DNA of 64,000 nucleotides from CAWDVB01 sp963824105 (GTDB lineage Bacteria > Actinomycetota > Actinomycetes > Propionibacteriales > Nocardioidaceae): contig CAWGNN010000009.1 of assembly GCA_963824105.1 (NCBI GenBank), positions 584,980 to 648,979 of the forward strand, given 5' to 3'. The notes under the pieces were generated by a model, which was not told the origin of the DNA, ran no database searches, and saw only the letters and a program-made list of their open reading frames with translations. The position numbers were made by a program, and so were the translations under genes. Shown in pieces: positions 49,053-56,640 of this stretch. Position 1 is the first letter of the stretch. Each line of letters opens with the position of its first letter.

Positions 49053-51080
49053 GTGTCACCGAACAATCCTGAAAAGGTGCTCGATGGGCTCGACCCCGAG
49101 CAGCGCGAGGTCGCGCTCGCCCTCGAGGGTCCGGTCCGGGTGCTGGCCGGGGCGGGGACCGGCAAGACAAGGGCGATCACCCATCGGATCGCCTACGGCG
49201 TCGCGACCGGCGCGTACCGGCCGACTGAGGTCCTGGCGGTCACCTTCACCACCCGCGCAGCGGGCCAGCTCCGGTCCCGGCTGCGGCAGCTGGGTGCGCC
49301 CGGTGTTCAGGCCCGCACCTTCCACTCGGCCGCGCTGCGCCAGGCGCGCTACTTCTGGCCCAAGGTGTACGGCGGGGAGCTGCCGCCGATCTTGGACTCC
49401 AAGCTCTCCCTGGTCGGCCGGGCCGCGCACGCGCAGCGACTGCCCACCGAGCGGAGCACCATCCGTGACCTGGCGGCCGAGATCGAGTGGGCGAAGGTCA
49501 GCAACGTCCGGCCCGAGGACTACGCCGCCCGCGCCTTGGCGCGGGGCAGGACGGTCAGCGGCCTCGAGTCTGCCGAGGTGGCCCGGGTGTTCTCCGGCTA
49601 CGAGGAGGCCAAGCGAGCGGAGTTCCGGATCGACCTGGAGGACGTGCTCTTGGTGACCGCGGCCCTGCTCAGCGAGGACGACCGGGTCGCCGCCGATGTG
49701 CGGAGCCAGTACCACCACTTCGTGGTCGACGAGTTCCAGGACGTGAGCCCGGTCCAGATGGCGCTGCTGGGGCTGTGGCTGGGGGATCGCGACGAGCTGT
49801 GCGTGGTGGGCGATCCCGCCCAGACGATCTACTCCTTCGCGGGGGCCGATGCCCGCTTCCTGCTCGACTTTCCCCAACGGTTCCCCGGCACCCGGACCCT
49901 CGAGCTGGTCCGCAACTACCGGTCCACCCCGCAGGTCGTCGAAGCGGCCAACCGGCTCTTGCAGGCATCCCCGATCCGGTCGGTGCAACTGCGGGCGCAG
50001 TCCCCCAGCGGTGACCCGGTCGCCTACCAGGAGTTCGACGACGAGGTGGCCGAGATCGCGGCGGTGACCGCTGAGGTCAAGCGACTGATTGAGGCCGGGA
50101 CGCCCGCATCCGAGATCGCCGTGCTGTTCCGGATCAACGCCCAGTCGGAACCGGTCGAGGAGGCGCTGAACGAGGCAGGTGTCCCGTACGTGCTGCGGGG
50201 GGCCGAGCGGTTCTTCCAGCGTGCGGTGGTCCGTCAGGCGATCACCTTGCTCCGCGGCGCCGCGCGCGCGGGAGAGGCCGACGACGTCGAGGCGGTGCTC
50301 AGTGGGATGGGGTGGAGCGCGGAGCCGCCCAGAGGGCGGGGCCAGCAGCGCGAGGACTGGGAGTCACTGCGGACGTTGCTGGACCTGTGCGACCAGATCC
50401 GCTCCGATGGTCTGGCTTCCGATCTTGCCGGCCTCGTCGCCGAGCTGGAGCGCCGGGCCGACGAGCAGCATGTCCCGGTTGCCGACGGTGTGACCGTCGC
50501 GACCTTGCACGCCACCAAGGGCCTGGAGTGGGACGCCGTCTTCGTGGTCGGCGCAGCCGAGGGCACCATCCCACTGTCCTACGCGGACACTCCCGAGGCG
50601 TTGGAGGAGGAGCGGCGGCTGCTCTACGTGGGGGTGACCCGCGCGCGCAGTCGGCTGTCGGTGTCCTGGGCCAGGTCGCGGAACCCCGGTGGCCGCGGAC
50701 AGCGATCTCCCTCGCGGTTCCTGGACCGGCCGGCCGAGGAGCGACCCCCTCGCGAGCGCCGCCGCCCGCGTGCCAAGGTCGGCCGCTGCATCGTGTGCAA
50801 CCAGTCACTCGGGACGGCCGCAGAGCGGACGCTGCGGCACCACGAGGACTGCGAGGTGCCGGTGGATGTCGCGCTCTTCGAGCGGCTCCGGTCCTGGCGA
50901 CTGGAGCGAGCCAAGACAGACGCGGTCCCGCCCTACGTCGTCTTCGGCGACGCCACGCTTCGGGCGATCGCGGAGCGGCGTCCGGTAGATGCCTCGGATC
51001 TGTTGGAGATTTCCGGAGTGGGACCCACGAAGCTGGACAAATATGGCCCCGAAATCCTGGACCTCGTGACGAATTCCTGA
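49053..51080 (+). CDS. uvrD2: UvrD2-type ATP-dependent DNA helicase with HRDC-like domain
   Basis: The 675-residue superfamily 1 helicase has GLDPEQREVALALEGPVRVL, Walker A LAGAGTGKTR, VDEFQDVSPVQMALL, GDPAQTIYSFAGADARF, the motif VRNYRST, TLHATKGLEWDAVFVVG and LLYVGVTRARSRLSVSWA. The C-terminus has a CxxC (RCIVCNQSL) and an HRDC-like domain (FGDATLRAIAERRPVDASDL). It works in repair and replication restart. GTG 49053 lacks a strong ribosome site. Confidence 0.93.
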   Translation: MSPNNPEKVLDGLDPEQREVALALEGPVRVLAGAGTGKTRAITHRIAYGVATGAYRPTEVLAVTFTTRAAGQLRSRLRQLGAPGVQARTFHSAALRQARYFWPKVYGGELPPILDSKLSLVGRAAHAQRLPTERSTIRDLAAEIEWAKVSNVRPEDYAARALARGRTVSGLESAEVARVFSGYEEAKRAEFRIDLEDVLLVTAALLSEDDRVAADVRSQYHHFVVDEFQDVSPVQMALLGLWLGDRDELCVVGDPAQTIYSFAGADARFLLDFPQRFPGTRTLELVRNYRSTPQVVEAANRLLQASPIRSVQLRAQSPSGDPVAYQEFDDEVAEIAAVTAEVKRLIEAGTPASEIAVLFRINAQSEPVEEALNEAGVPYVLRGAERFFQRAVVRQAITLLRGAARAGEADDVEAVLSGMGWSAEPPRGRGQQREDWESLRTLLDLCDQIRSDGLASDLAGLVAELERRADEQHVPVADGVTVATLHATKGLEWDAVFVVGAAEGTIPLSYADTPEALEEERRLLYVGVTRARSRLSVSWARSRNPGGRGQRSPSRFLDRPAEERPPRERRRPRAKVGRCIVCNQSLGTAAERTLRHHEDCEVPVDVALFERLRSWRLERAKTDAVPPYVVFGDATLRAIAERRPVDASDLLEISGVGPTKLDKYGPEILDLVTNS

Positions 51081-51220
51081 GTGCGGCCCTAATTGGTTTG
51101 CCATGGGTCCGCGCTCGCGAGTACCGTGTCGGCACCCGGCTCGTACCGGCCGTCCTACGGTCGGCGGATGAGACGGCGAGATCGATCCGTCTGGACGAGA
51201 CGCAGAAGGAGGTGCACGAC

Positions 51221-51394
51221 GTGATCACCATCAATCTCGGTGGCAACTGGCAGAGCTTCGGCTTGTCGGTTTCGGCGTGCTCCCTCGTCGTGCGCAACCT
51301 TCGGGCGAACCACGCCGTCGTCATGCCCGCCACCGATTTCGCCCGCGTCTACGGGACGACCCCGGGTCTCTCTGCCTGGAGCCCGCCGATCTAG
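51221..51394 (+). CDS. 57-residue upstream ORF in the whiB7 leader
   Basis: GTG 51221 follows AAGGAGG by 8 nt and opens VITINLGGNWQSFGLSVSAC with stop at 51392-51394, 27 nt before the attenuator hairpin and 101 nt before whiB7. In mycobacteria and Streptomyces the whiB7/wblC leader carries a short ORF whose translation state decides attenuation; this is the matching element by position. Protein-level function is not required. A GTG at 51212 is in frame too. Confidence 0.75.
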   Translation: MITINLGGNWQSFGLSVSACSLVVRNLRANHAVVMPATDFARVYGTTPGLSAWSPPI

Positions 51395-51420
51395 GACACC
51401 ATCCACAGTCGGCAGCCTCC

Positions 51421-51462
51421 AGGCCGCGGAACCCGTAACCCGGGTCCGCGGCCTTTGTGTTT
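51421..51462 (+). terminator. Attenuator terminator in the whiB7 leader
   Basis: AGGCCGCGGA(A)CCCG pairs with CGGGTCCGCGGCCT: 14 pairs, one bulged A at 51431 and loop TAACC, followed by TTTGTGTTT. It lies between the upstream ORF and the whiB7 ribosome site. CCCGGGT at 51361-51367, in the end of the upstream ORF, could pair with ACCCGGG at 51438-51444 as a competing fold. Confidence 0.9.
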
Positions 51463-51495
51463 CCCGCCCCACCAGGTCAACCAGGAGGATGACAG

Positions 51496-51765
51496 ATGAG
51501 CATCAGCTTTCTTGATGCCCCGAGCAAAGCGCCGCAGCTGCCGTGTCGTGACGACGCCGAGCTGTGGTTCTCCGACTCGCCGGCTGACGTCGAGCTCGCC
51601 AAGCAGCTGTGCCAGGACTGCCCGGTCCTGGACGCCTGCCTGGCCGGTGCGCTCGATCGCCGTGAGCCGTGGGGAGTCTGGGGTGGCGAGCTGTTCTGCC
51701 AGGGGGTTGTGATCCCGCGCAAGAGGCCGCGCGGTCGCCCTCGAAAGGAAGAAATCGCTGCCTGA
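51496..51765 (+). CDS. whiB7: WhiB7 transcription factor
   Basis: The 89-residue [4Fe-4S] regulator has four cluster Cys residues (17, 39, 42, 48), the turn GVWGGE at 60-65 and the AT-hook RGRPRK at 79-84, which is specific to WhiB7. It binds the primary sigma factor and turns on antibiotic-resistance genes when ribosomes are stressed. ATG 51496 follows GGAGG by 8 nt. Position after uvrD2 is conserved. Expected to be controlled by the leader attenuator. Confidence 0.97.
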   Translation: MSISFLDAPSKAPQLPCRDDAELWFSDSPADVELAKQLCQDCPVLDACLAGALDRREPWGVWGGELFCQGVVIPRKRPRGRPRKEEIAA

Positions 51766-51818
51766 ACGCCCACGGACCACTGAACAGACCAACCATGACC
51801 ACGAACGAGGTAACCACC

Positions 51819-51983
51819 ATGTACACCATCCATGAGGAACTGGCGCGCGAACGAATGTCCACGCGCCTGGGAGAGGCGCAGCAGCTGCGACGCGGACGTC
51901 GGATCGTGCTGGCTCGTCGGCTCTCCCGCCGAGCGGAGCGCGCCGCTCACCAGGCGCGACTCGCGCTCGCCCGCTCGCTGTGA
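51819..51983 (+). CDS. Small highly basic protein after whiB7
   Basis: The 54-residue protein (MYTIHEELARERMSTRLGEA then RRGRRIVLARRLSRRAERAA) is a type I have seen repeatedly in actinomycete genomes but with no known role. The Arg-rich helix could bind nucleic acid. ATG 51819 follows GAGG by 8 nt; ATG 51795 is in frame. Cotranscribed with whiB7, ended by the hairpin at 52009. Confidence 0.75.
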   Translation: MYTIHEELARERMSTRLGEAQQLRRGRRIVLARRLSRRAERAAHQARLALARSL

Positions 51984-52008
51984 TCCGATGACTGAGCGAG
52001 CGGGAACA

Positions 52009-52062
52009 CACGACATGAAGGCCCGGAGGGCTCCTTGGAGCCCTCCGGGCCTTCATGTCGTG
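52009..52062 (+). terminator. Perfect 26-bp palindromic terminator after the whiB7 unit
   Basis: The arms 52009-52034 and 52037-52062 are exact reverse complements around TT. The core is GGCCCGGAGGGCTCC. No T-tract follows, typical of actinobacterial terminators. Confidence 0.9.
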
Positions 52063-52137
52063 CTGGGCCAGTGCGGCCGGCGCCGGGCGTGCTCACGCTA
52101 CGGGGTGGGGGTGCTCGATCGGAGAGGGTCTGAGCCG

Positions 52138-52143
52138 TACTCT
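52138..52143 (+). promoter_or_regulatory. -10 element TACTCT, leaderless start of zinc-ribbon gene
   Basis: TACTCT, 6 nt, GTG 52150. Confidence 0.6.
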
Positions 52144-52149
52144 CGGGAC

Positions 52150-52320
52150 GTGGCTTCGTCCGGACCCGTCTCCTGCGCCCTCTGTGGGACCAGCGTCGTC
52201 GAGGTTCCGTTGACGTGGATCTCCTCGATGGAGCGTGGCCGGTTGGTCTACTACTGCGACGCCTGCTCCCGAGAGAACTTGCGCTCCATCGAGGGCAAGC
52301 TCGACTCCGAGTACTGGTGA
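52150..52320 (+). CDS. Small zinc-ribbon protein
   Basis: The 56-residue protein has CALC at 10-13 and, 26 residues on, CDAC, a four-Cys zinc ribbon, then an acidic tail ending DSEYW. It converges on the ABC1 kinase gene. Function unknown. Confidence 0.72.
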   Translation: MASSGPVSCALCGTSVVEVPLTWISSMERGRLVYYCDACSRENLRSIEGKLDSEYW

Positions 52321-52329
52321 GCCATCGGC

Positions 52330-53640
52330 TCAGAAGCCGGGGAGGTACTCCTCGACCAGCTCACGGAGCCGAGCTCGGGTCTCCAGCTGGCACAGCACTC
52401 CGATGCCTCCCACCCAGGTCCGCTGGATGAGTAGGTAGGCCGGCGGCAGATTGAGCCGCAACGACACCCGCTCGCGCGGCACTCGCTCGGCCTGCTCGCG
52501 CATGTAGCTGCGGGTGAACTCGAACTCCTCGGCGGCGAAGGGCTCGAGGAACGGCTCGATATAGGCGCGCAGGTCGTCGGGCTCGATCTTGATCTGGGGC
52601 TTGATGAAGCCTTCCTCGCGCAACCCTGCCAGGACCTCCTCGTAATGGCCGTCGATGGCCGCACGCATCAGCCGGCCGATCACGCGCGGGAACTCCCCTC
52701 CGGGCATTCGAGCGACCGCGCCGAAGTCCAAGATGCCGAGGCGCCCAGGGGAGCCTTTCGGCCCCGGGATGAGGCGGAAGTTCCCCGGGTGGGGATCCGC
52801 ATGGAGCATGCCCGACCGGGCCGGACCCTCGATGAGGAACCGGGCGAAGAGCCCTCCGTAGTGGGCTCGATCTGCTGCGGTCCCCGCGTCGATGAGCGTG
52901 GCGAGCGAGCCCGGACTCTCGACCCAGTCACTCACCAGGACCTGAGGGGTCGCGTGCACGACATCGGGCACCACGAAGTGCTCGTCGTCGGCGAAGACCT
53001 CGGCGAACCGGCGCTGCGCCTCTGCCTCCAGCTCATAGTCGAGCTCCTCGCTGACCCGTGCCTGGAGCTCCTCGACGAGCGGCTTGACATCGATTCCGGG
53101 AAGAATCGCCCCGATGGCGCGCGCCATCCGGCCGACCTGGCGCAGGTCCGAGCTGATCGCCTCGGCTGCGCCGGGGTACTGAGCCTTGACCGCCACCTCG
53201 CGGCCGTCGTGCCACCGGCCGCGGTGCACCTGCCCGAGGGAAGCCGCGGCCGCATGCTCGTCGTCGAACTCGAGGAACAGCGAAGGCCAGTCGTCGCCGA
53301 GGTTGGCAGCCAGCACCTCGTGGACGGTCTCGGTGTCCATCGGGGGAGCCGAGTCCTGCAGCCGCATCAGATGCTGCCGGTACGGCGCCACGGCCTCGTC
53401 AGGGAGGATCGACTCGAAGACCGACAGGGCCTGCCCGAACTTCATCGCGCCGCCCTTGAGCTCACCCAGGGTGCGGAAGATCTGCTCGGCGGTCCGCTGC
53501 TGCACTTCGGCGAGCACCGCCTCGGCGGGCGCCCCGCCGATCCTCTTGCCGAGCCCGAGAGCCTGGCGCCCGGCGTAGCTCAGCGGCAGGGTGGCCAAGC
53601 GAGCGGTGCGCTGCACCGCCTTTCGCGGAAGATCCGACAC
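52330..53640 (-). CDS. ABC1/UbiB-family atypical kinase
   Basis: The 436-residue protein has the KxGQ motif (LKGGAMKFGQALS), the Ala-rich loop AAASLGQVHRG, catalytic Lys in VAVKAQYPG, and ADPHPGNF with LGILDFGA as catalytic and metal loops. In M. tuberculosis the homologue lies beside whiB7 (Rv3197) and is linked to macrolide resistance. Start GTG 53640 has no clear ribosome site. Confidence 0.92.
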   Translation of the reverse strand: MSDLPRKAVQRTARLATLPLSYAGRQALGLGKRIGGAPAEAVLAEVQQRTAEQIFRTLGELKGGAMKFGQALSVFESILPDEAVAPYRQHLMRLQDSAPPMDTETVHEVLAANLGDDWPSLFLEFDDEHAAAASLGQVHRGRWHDGREVAVKAQYPGAAEAISSDLRQVGRMARAIGAILPGIDVKPLVEELQARVSEELDYELEAEAQRRFAEVFADDEHFVVPDVVHATPQVLVSDWVESPGSLATLIDAGTAADRAHYGGLFARFLIEGPARSGMLHADPHPGNFRLIPGPKGSPGRLGILDFGAVARMPGGEFPRVIGRLMRAAIDGHYEEVLAGLREEGFIKPQIKIEPDDLRAYIEPFLEPFAAEEFEFTRSYMREQAERVPRERVSLRLNLPPAYLLIQRTWVGGIGVLCQLETRARLRELVEEYLPGF

Positions 53641-53697
53641 ATGGCCATTGTGACCGGTGAGCGGTTGGGCAGCACTGCTGAGCCAGCCAATGGACCT

Positions 53698-54483
53698 TCA
53701 GAGCCCGCCGCACCCACATTCGGGGTGGCGCAGCCAGGAGCGAACCTCGAAGCCAGCCAGGTCGGTGGGCAGATGAAGTGTGGCGGCCCAGGTCGACGGT
53801 TGCCCACCGGAGAGGAAGGTCGCCAGGTCGCGGACCAGCCAGCCGGTCGCGATCGACGCCAGCGCGGGGTCGACCGGCTCGGGCTGCCCGTCGCGCCGGT
53901 CCTGGGCGGACGCGTCGGCGTACTGGCGGACCAGCAGGGGCCACGAGGCATCGCGGTCGGTGTGGTGAGCATCCAGACATCGCAGGCAGGGGGTCGTCCC
54001 GGGGGCCACCCACGGTCCGATGACGGCGGAGCCCTCAACGAACCGAAGGAGCGCGTGGGGTGTCGCGGAGCGGACCCAGGGATCGACCAGCTCGCGGTGC
54101 GGCTCACCGACTCCGACGAGGAGGACGACGTCCACGTGGTCGGAGCGGGGAGGTGCGGGCTCGGGAAGTCCGAGGTCAGCCATGGCCTCGCGGACCAGGT
54201 GGGCCAGACCGACGCTGCTGGCGTGGCCGAACGGGCGAACGACGATGCGCTGCCGACGCCGGCGCGGCCGGGTCCGGACCGAGGCCTCGTCGACGACCAG
54301 TCCCGCGGCGATCAACGGCTCCAGCTGGGCGGGGTCTGCCTGTCCGACGAGCAGCGGGTCGACGAGCCGCCTGGTCAGGTCGCTGTCGGGGAGGACGATC
54401 GCCGAGCCCGGAGAGAGGCCGAGCTGGAGTCGGCCGTCGGATCGGCGCAGCGGATGGGTTCCGGGACGAAGCATCGGGCGCAT
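53698..54483 (-). CDS. TOMM leader-binding/ThiF-like protein (orphan)
   Basis: The 261-residue protein resembles the cyclodehydratase partner that binds precursor leader peptides: a central strand-helix region (HVDVVLLVGVGEPHRELVDP) and zinc-type Cys motifs PCLRC and the terminal CGCGGL. No YcaO gene, precursor peptide or dehydrogenase is nearby, and it sits in a conserved housekeeping block, so a role other than peptide modification is likely. Start ATG 54483 or 54474. Confidence 0.75.
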   Translation of the reverse strand: MRPMLRPGTHPLRRSDGRLQLGLSPGSAIVLPDSDLTRRLVDPLLVGQADPAQLEPLIAAGLVVDEASVRTRPRRRRQRIVVRPFGHASSVGLAHLVREAMADLGLPEPAPPRSDHVDVVLLVGVGEPHRELVDPWVRSATPHALLRFVEGSAVIGPWVAPGTTPCLRCLDAHHTDRDASWPLLVRQYADASAQDRRDGQPEPVDPALASIATGWLVRDLATFLSGGQPSTWAATLHLPTDLAGFEVRSWLRHPECGCGGL

Positions 54484-54532
54484 GCGTCCAGGGTGACCCG
54501 CACCGGCATTCCGCGGGTCCGGCCATCCACAG

Positions 54533-54570
54533 CACAGCGGCGAGACCCCCGAAGGGGCCCCGCCGCTGTG
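54533..54570 (-). terminator. Terminator hairpin after the DUF5679 gene
   Basis: CACAGCGGCG at 54533-54542 pairs exactly with CGCCGCTGTG at 54561-54570; an inner CCCC-GAA-GGGG extends the stem. Confidence 0.75.
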
Positions 54571-54588
54571 GCTGTCGCTGGTGTCTGG

Positions 54589-54747
54589 TCAGGCCTTGCC
54601 GAGGATGCGGTTCAGCTTGGTGCCGCAGACCGGGCACACCGCCTTCGCCATCCGAGTGCCCTTGTCGTTGACCACGACCTCGCCCTCTGCGCTTCGCTTC
54701 GCCTTGCACTTGACGCAGTAGAACTCGCCGCTCCAGGTCTCCGCCAT
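54589..54747 (-). CDS. DUF5679-family zinc-ribbon protein
   Basis: The 52-residue protein reads ETWSGEFYCVKCKAKRSAEG then RMAKAVCPVCGTKLNRILGK: two CxxC knuckles. ATG 54747 follows AAGGAGG by 6 nt. A longer frame exists upstream but has no support. Function unknown. Confidence 0.85.
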   Translation of the reverse strand: MAETWSGEFYCVKCKAKRSAEGEVVVNDKGTRMAKAVCPVCGTKLNRILGKA

Positions 54748-55166
54748 GACGGCCTCCTTGTCGTTGCTGATGTCGGCTCCAACGCCGACGTGGTCGTCGC
54801 GGCGGTGTGAACTCCCGCCGGGGCGGGAGAGCATGCCATCCCACCTGCTGTGAGCGTACGGCACGAAGCCCGCCGGGAGGTGGCAGGGGCGCCCCGGCGC
54901 GCCGTCCGAAGATGGGGGCAACCGTCGGCGCACCAGGGCTAGATCTCCGGGGGGACTCCCGGTCGGTTGCTGTCACCGACGGGGAGATGCCAATAAGAAT
55001 ACTGGGAATGCGCCCGAAAGTAGAGAGACCCTCGGCGTAGCCAGGGATGGCACCTGCCTTCCCCTGCTGGTGTCACCCCCGACTCGGCCGAGGGCCTCAT
55101 CTGGCGATGAAACTAGGGCCGCGGGCTGCAGGGGTCAACCGATCCAGAGAAAGCCGCGTCCACCCC

Positions 55167-55251
55167 TGTGGAAAACGTTGTGGAAAGACTGTGAACACTC
55201 GGGGGAAAGGTGTGGATCGTATGTGGATAAGCCGGGGACCGGTGTGGATTG
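55167..55251 (-). other. DnaA-box cluster
   Basis: TGTGGATAA at 55222-55230 is a perfect DnaA box on the minus strand (TTATCCACA). Same-direction near matches are TGTGGAAAA (55167), TGTGGAAAG (55179), TGTGAACAC (55190), TGTGGATCG (55211) and TGTGGATTG (55243): six in 85 bp. TGTGGAGGC (55318) and an inverted CCATCCACC lie further on. Confidence 0.75.
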
Positions 55252-55391
55252 CCGGTCGCACGACGTTGCCCCGATGCCTGTGACCTGCGGCGATGACGTC
55301 GACGTCCATCCACCGGTTGTGGAGGCAAGAAACTTCGGTCCCGGGGGGCCCTGCGTCCGAGCCCGACCGGGCCAGCCACGGCGCAATCACT

Positions 55392-55454
55392 GGATCAATT
55401 CATCCTGGATCGATCGCCGGATCACTCGCGGGATCAATCACGGGATCAATTTCT
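55392..55454 (+). repeat. 12-bp iteron-like repeats (GGATCAAT core)
   Basis: GGATC(A/G)(A/C)T occurs at 55392, 55407, 55419, 55431 and 55443; the last four are spaced exactly 12 bp. Unit consensus GGATCAATCNCG. Confidence 0.85.
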
Positions 55455-55486
55455 GGGTGATGACTGGGTCGGCCAATAGCCCGGAG

Positions 55487-55492
55487 TAGCGT
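55487..55492 (+). promoter_or_regulatory. -10 element TAGCGT, leaderless start of metallopeptidase gene
   Basis: TAGCGT, 7 nt, ATG 55500. Confidence 0.65.
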
Positions 55493-55499
55493 GCCCACA

Positions 55500-56042
55500 A
55501 TGTCGGACACTGCGGGCACGGGCGAGCCGGGGAACACTCCCCACGTCGAGGTGCGTCGCAGTCGGAGACGCCGCCGCACGGTGTCTGCCTACCGGGATGG
55601 CGAGGCGATCGTGGTGATGATCCCGGCCCGGTTCAGCCGGGCCGAAGAGCGGGAATGGGTCGCCGCGATGGTGGAGCGGGTCGAGGCGGCCGAGGAGCGC
55701 CGGAGGCTCTCCGACGACGACCTGATGGTGCGTGCCGCCCAGCTCAGCGACGCCTACCTGGGTGCGGCGGCGCGGCCAGTGAGCGTCCGCTGGGTCACCA
55801 ACCAGACCCGTCGCTGGGGGTCGTGCACCCCGAGCGACCGGACCATCCGGCTCTCCTCACGGCTCCAGGGCCTGCCCTCGTGGGTGGTCGACTACGTCCT
55901 GCTGCATGAGCTGGCCCACCTGATCGAACCGGGCCACACCCCGACGTTCTGGGGCTTGGTCGAGCAGTACCCCCAGTGCGAGAGAGCCAAGGGCTTCCTC
56001 GAGGGCATCGCCGCCGCGGAGGTGCAGCAGCCGCGACCGTGA
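55500..56042 (+). CDS. YgjP/DUF45-like zinc metallopeptidase
   Basis: The 180-residue protein has VRWVTNQTRRWGSC, then the zinc motif LLHELAHLIEPGHTPTFWGL (HExxH and third His). The N-terminus is very basic (RRSRRRRRTVSAYRDG). Family members (YgjP-like) are often tied to restriction or are stand-alone. ATG 55500 is leaderless. It is next to the DnaA-box/iteron region. Confidence 0.87.
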   Translation: MSDTAGTGEPGNTPHVEVRRSRRRRRTVSAYRDGEAIVVMIPARFSRAEEREWVAAMVERVEAAEERRRLSDDDLMVRAAQLSDAYLGAAARPVSVRWVTNQTRRWGSCTPSDRTIRLSSRLQGLPSWVVDYVLLHELAHLIEPGHTPTFWGLVEQYPQCERAKGFLEGIAAAEVQQPRP

Positions 56043-56058
56043 GGTCGGCTTGCCGTGC

Positions 56059-56640
56059 TCAGGCGTCGTGCCCCAGGCGCTGGCGGGCCGCACGGATCAG
56101 CGCGAGCAGGCTCTCCTCGTCGCTGGGCAGCCCGTCGATGGGCCACCAGGCCACCAGGTCGACTGCTGCCGCTGATTCGGGGACGGTCGGCTCCACGACG
56201 TGCGAGCCACCGCCGTCCTCGGTCCGGTCCGCGACCGCCACAAAGCGTACGTCGAGGTGGATGCTCCCCTCGGGTCCACAGAACGGCACCGGGTGCGCGT
56301 CGAGATGGACCGGCTCTGGATCGATGACGACCCCGTCGAGCCCGCTCTCCTCCCGCAGCTCGCGCACGGCGGCTTCCACCAGGGAGCCGTCGGTCTCCTC
56401 GCAGTGCCCACCGAACTGGAACCAACGACCGGCCTTGCCGTGCAGGACCAGCATCACCTCGTCGGCGAACTTGGTGGTCACCAGGGTGCTGGCGGTGACG
56501 TGTGCTGATCGGCAGGAACGCAGCATGCCGTCGGGGTGGCTGCGCAGATGACCGATGAAGCGCTGCCGCAACCGGTCCTGATCGTCCGCGCCTGGGCGCC
56601 AGGACTCGAGGACCTCAAGCGCGTCGGCGCGGAGATTCAC
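56059..56640 (-). CDS. Nudix hydrolase
   Basis: The 193-residue protein has the Nudix box GGHCEETDGSLVEAAVREL followed by REESGL. The N-terminal helical part (RADALEVLESWRPGADDQDR) is typical of a branch of longer actinobacterial Nudix proteins. Substrate unknown. GTG 56640 overlaps the stop of the DUF2342 gene, so it is the second gene of that operon. Confidence 0.88.
   Translation of the reverse strand: MNLRADALEVLESWRPGADDQDRLRQRFIGHLRSHPDGMLRSCRSAHVTASTLVTTKFADEVMLVLHGKAGRWFQFGGHCEETDGSLVEAAVRELREESGLDGVVIDPEPVHLDAHPVPFCGPEGSIHLDVRFVAVADRTEDGGGSHVVEPTVPESAAAVDLVAWWPIDGLPSDEESLLALIRAARQRLGHDA

Larger units (their letters stand above)
54748..55486. other. Gene-free region with origin-like repeats
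   Basis: About 740 bp without a supportable gene. From left to right: ordinary GC-rich sequence, an A-rich patch (54990-55025), a DnaA-box cluster (55167-55251, stragglers to 55325), and a run of GGATCA repeats (55392-55454). Short open frames here overlap these repeats and look like noise. Confidence 0.8.

Noticed and set aside
51081..51220. A WhiB7-bound AT-rich promoter element before the upstream ORF
   Set aside because: Several A/T-rich hexamers occur but none forms a convincing -35/-10 with an AT block, so I did not list a promoter.
53698..54483. Thiazole/oxazole-modified peptide gene cluster
   Set aside because: No YcaO, dehydrogenase or precursor gene in the surrounding 10 kb.
55392..55454. 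CRISPR array
   Set aside because: Units are 12 bp, with no spacer of 25-40 bp and no cas gene.
55160..55460. Chromosomal origin oriC
   Set aside because: No dnaA, dnaN, rnpA or rpmH nearby and no AT-rich unwinding stretch of the usual size; kept only as a DnaA-box cluster with iterons.
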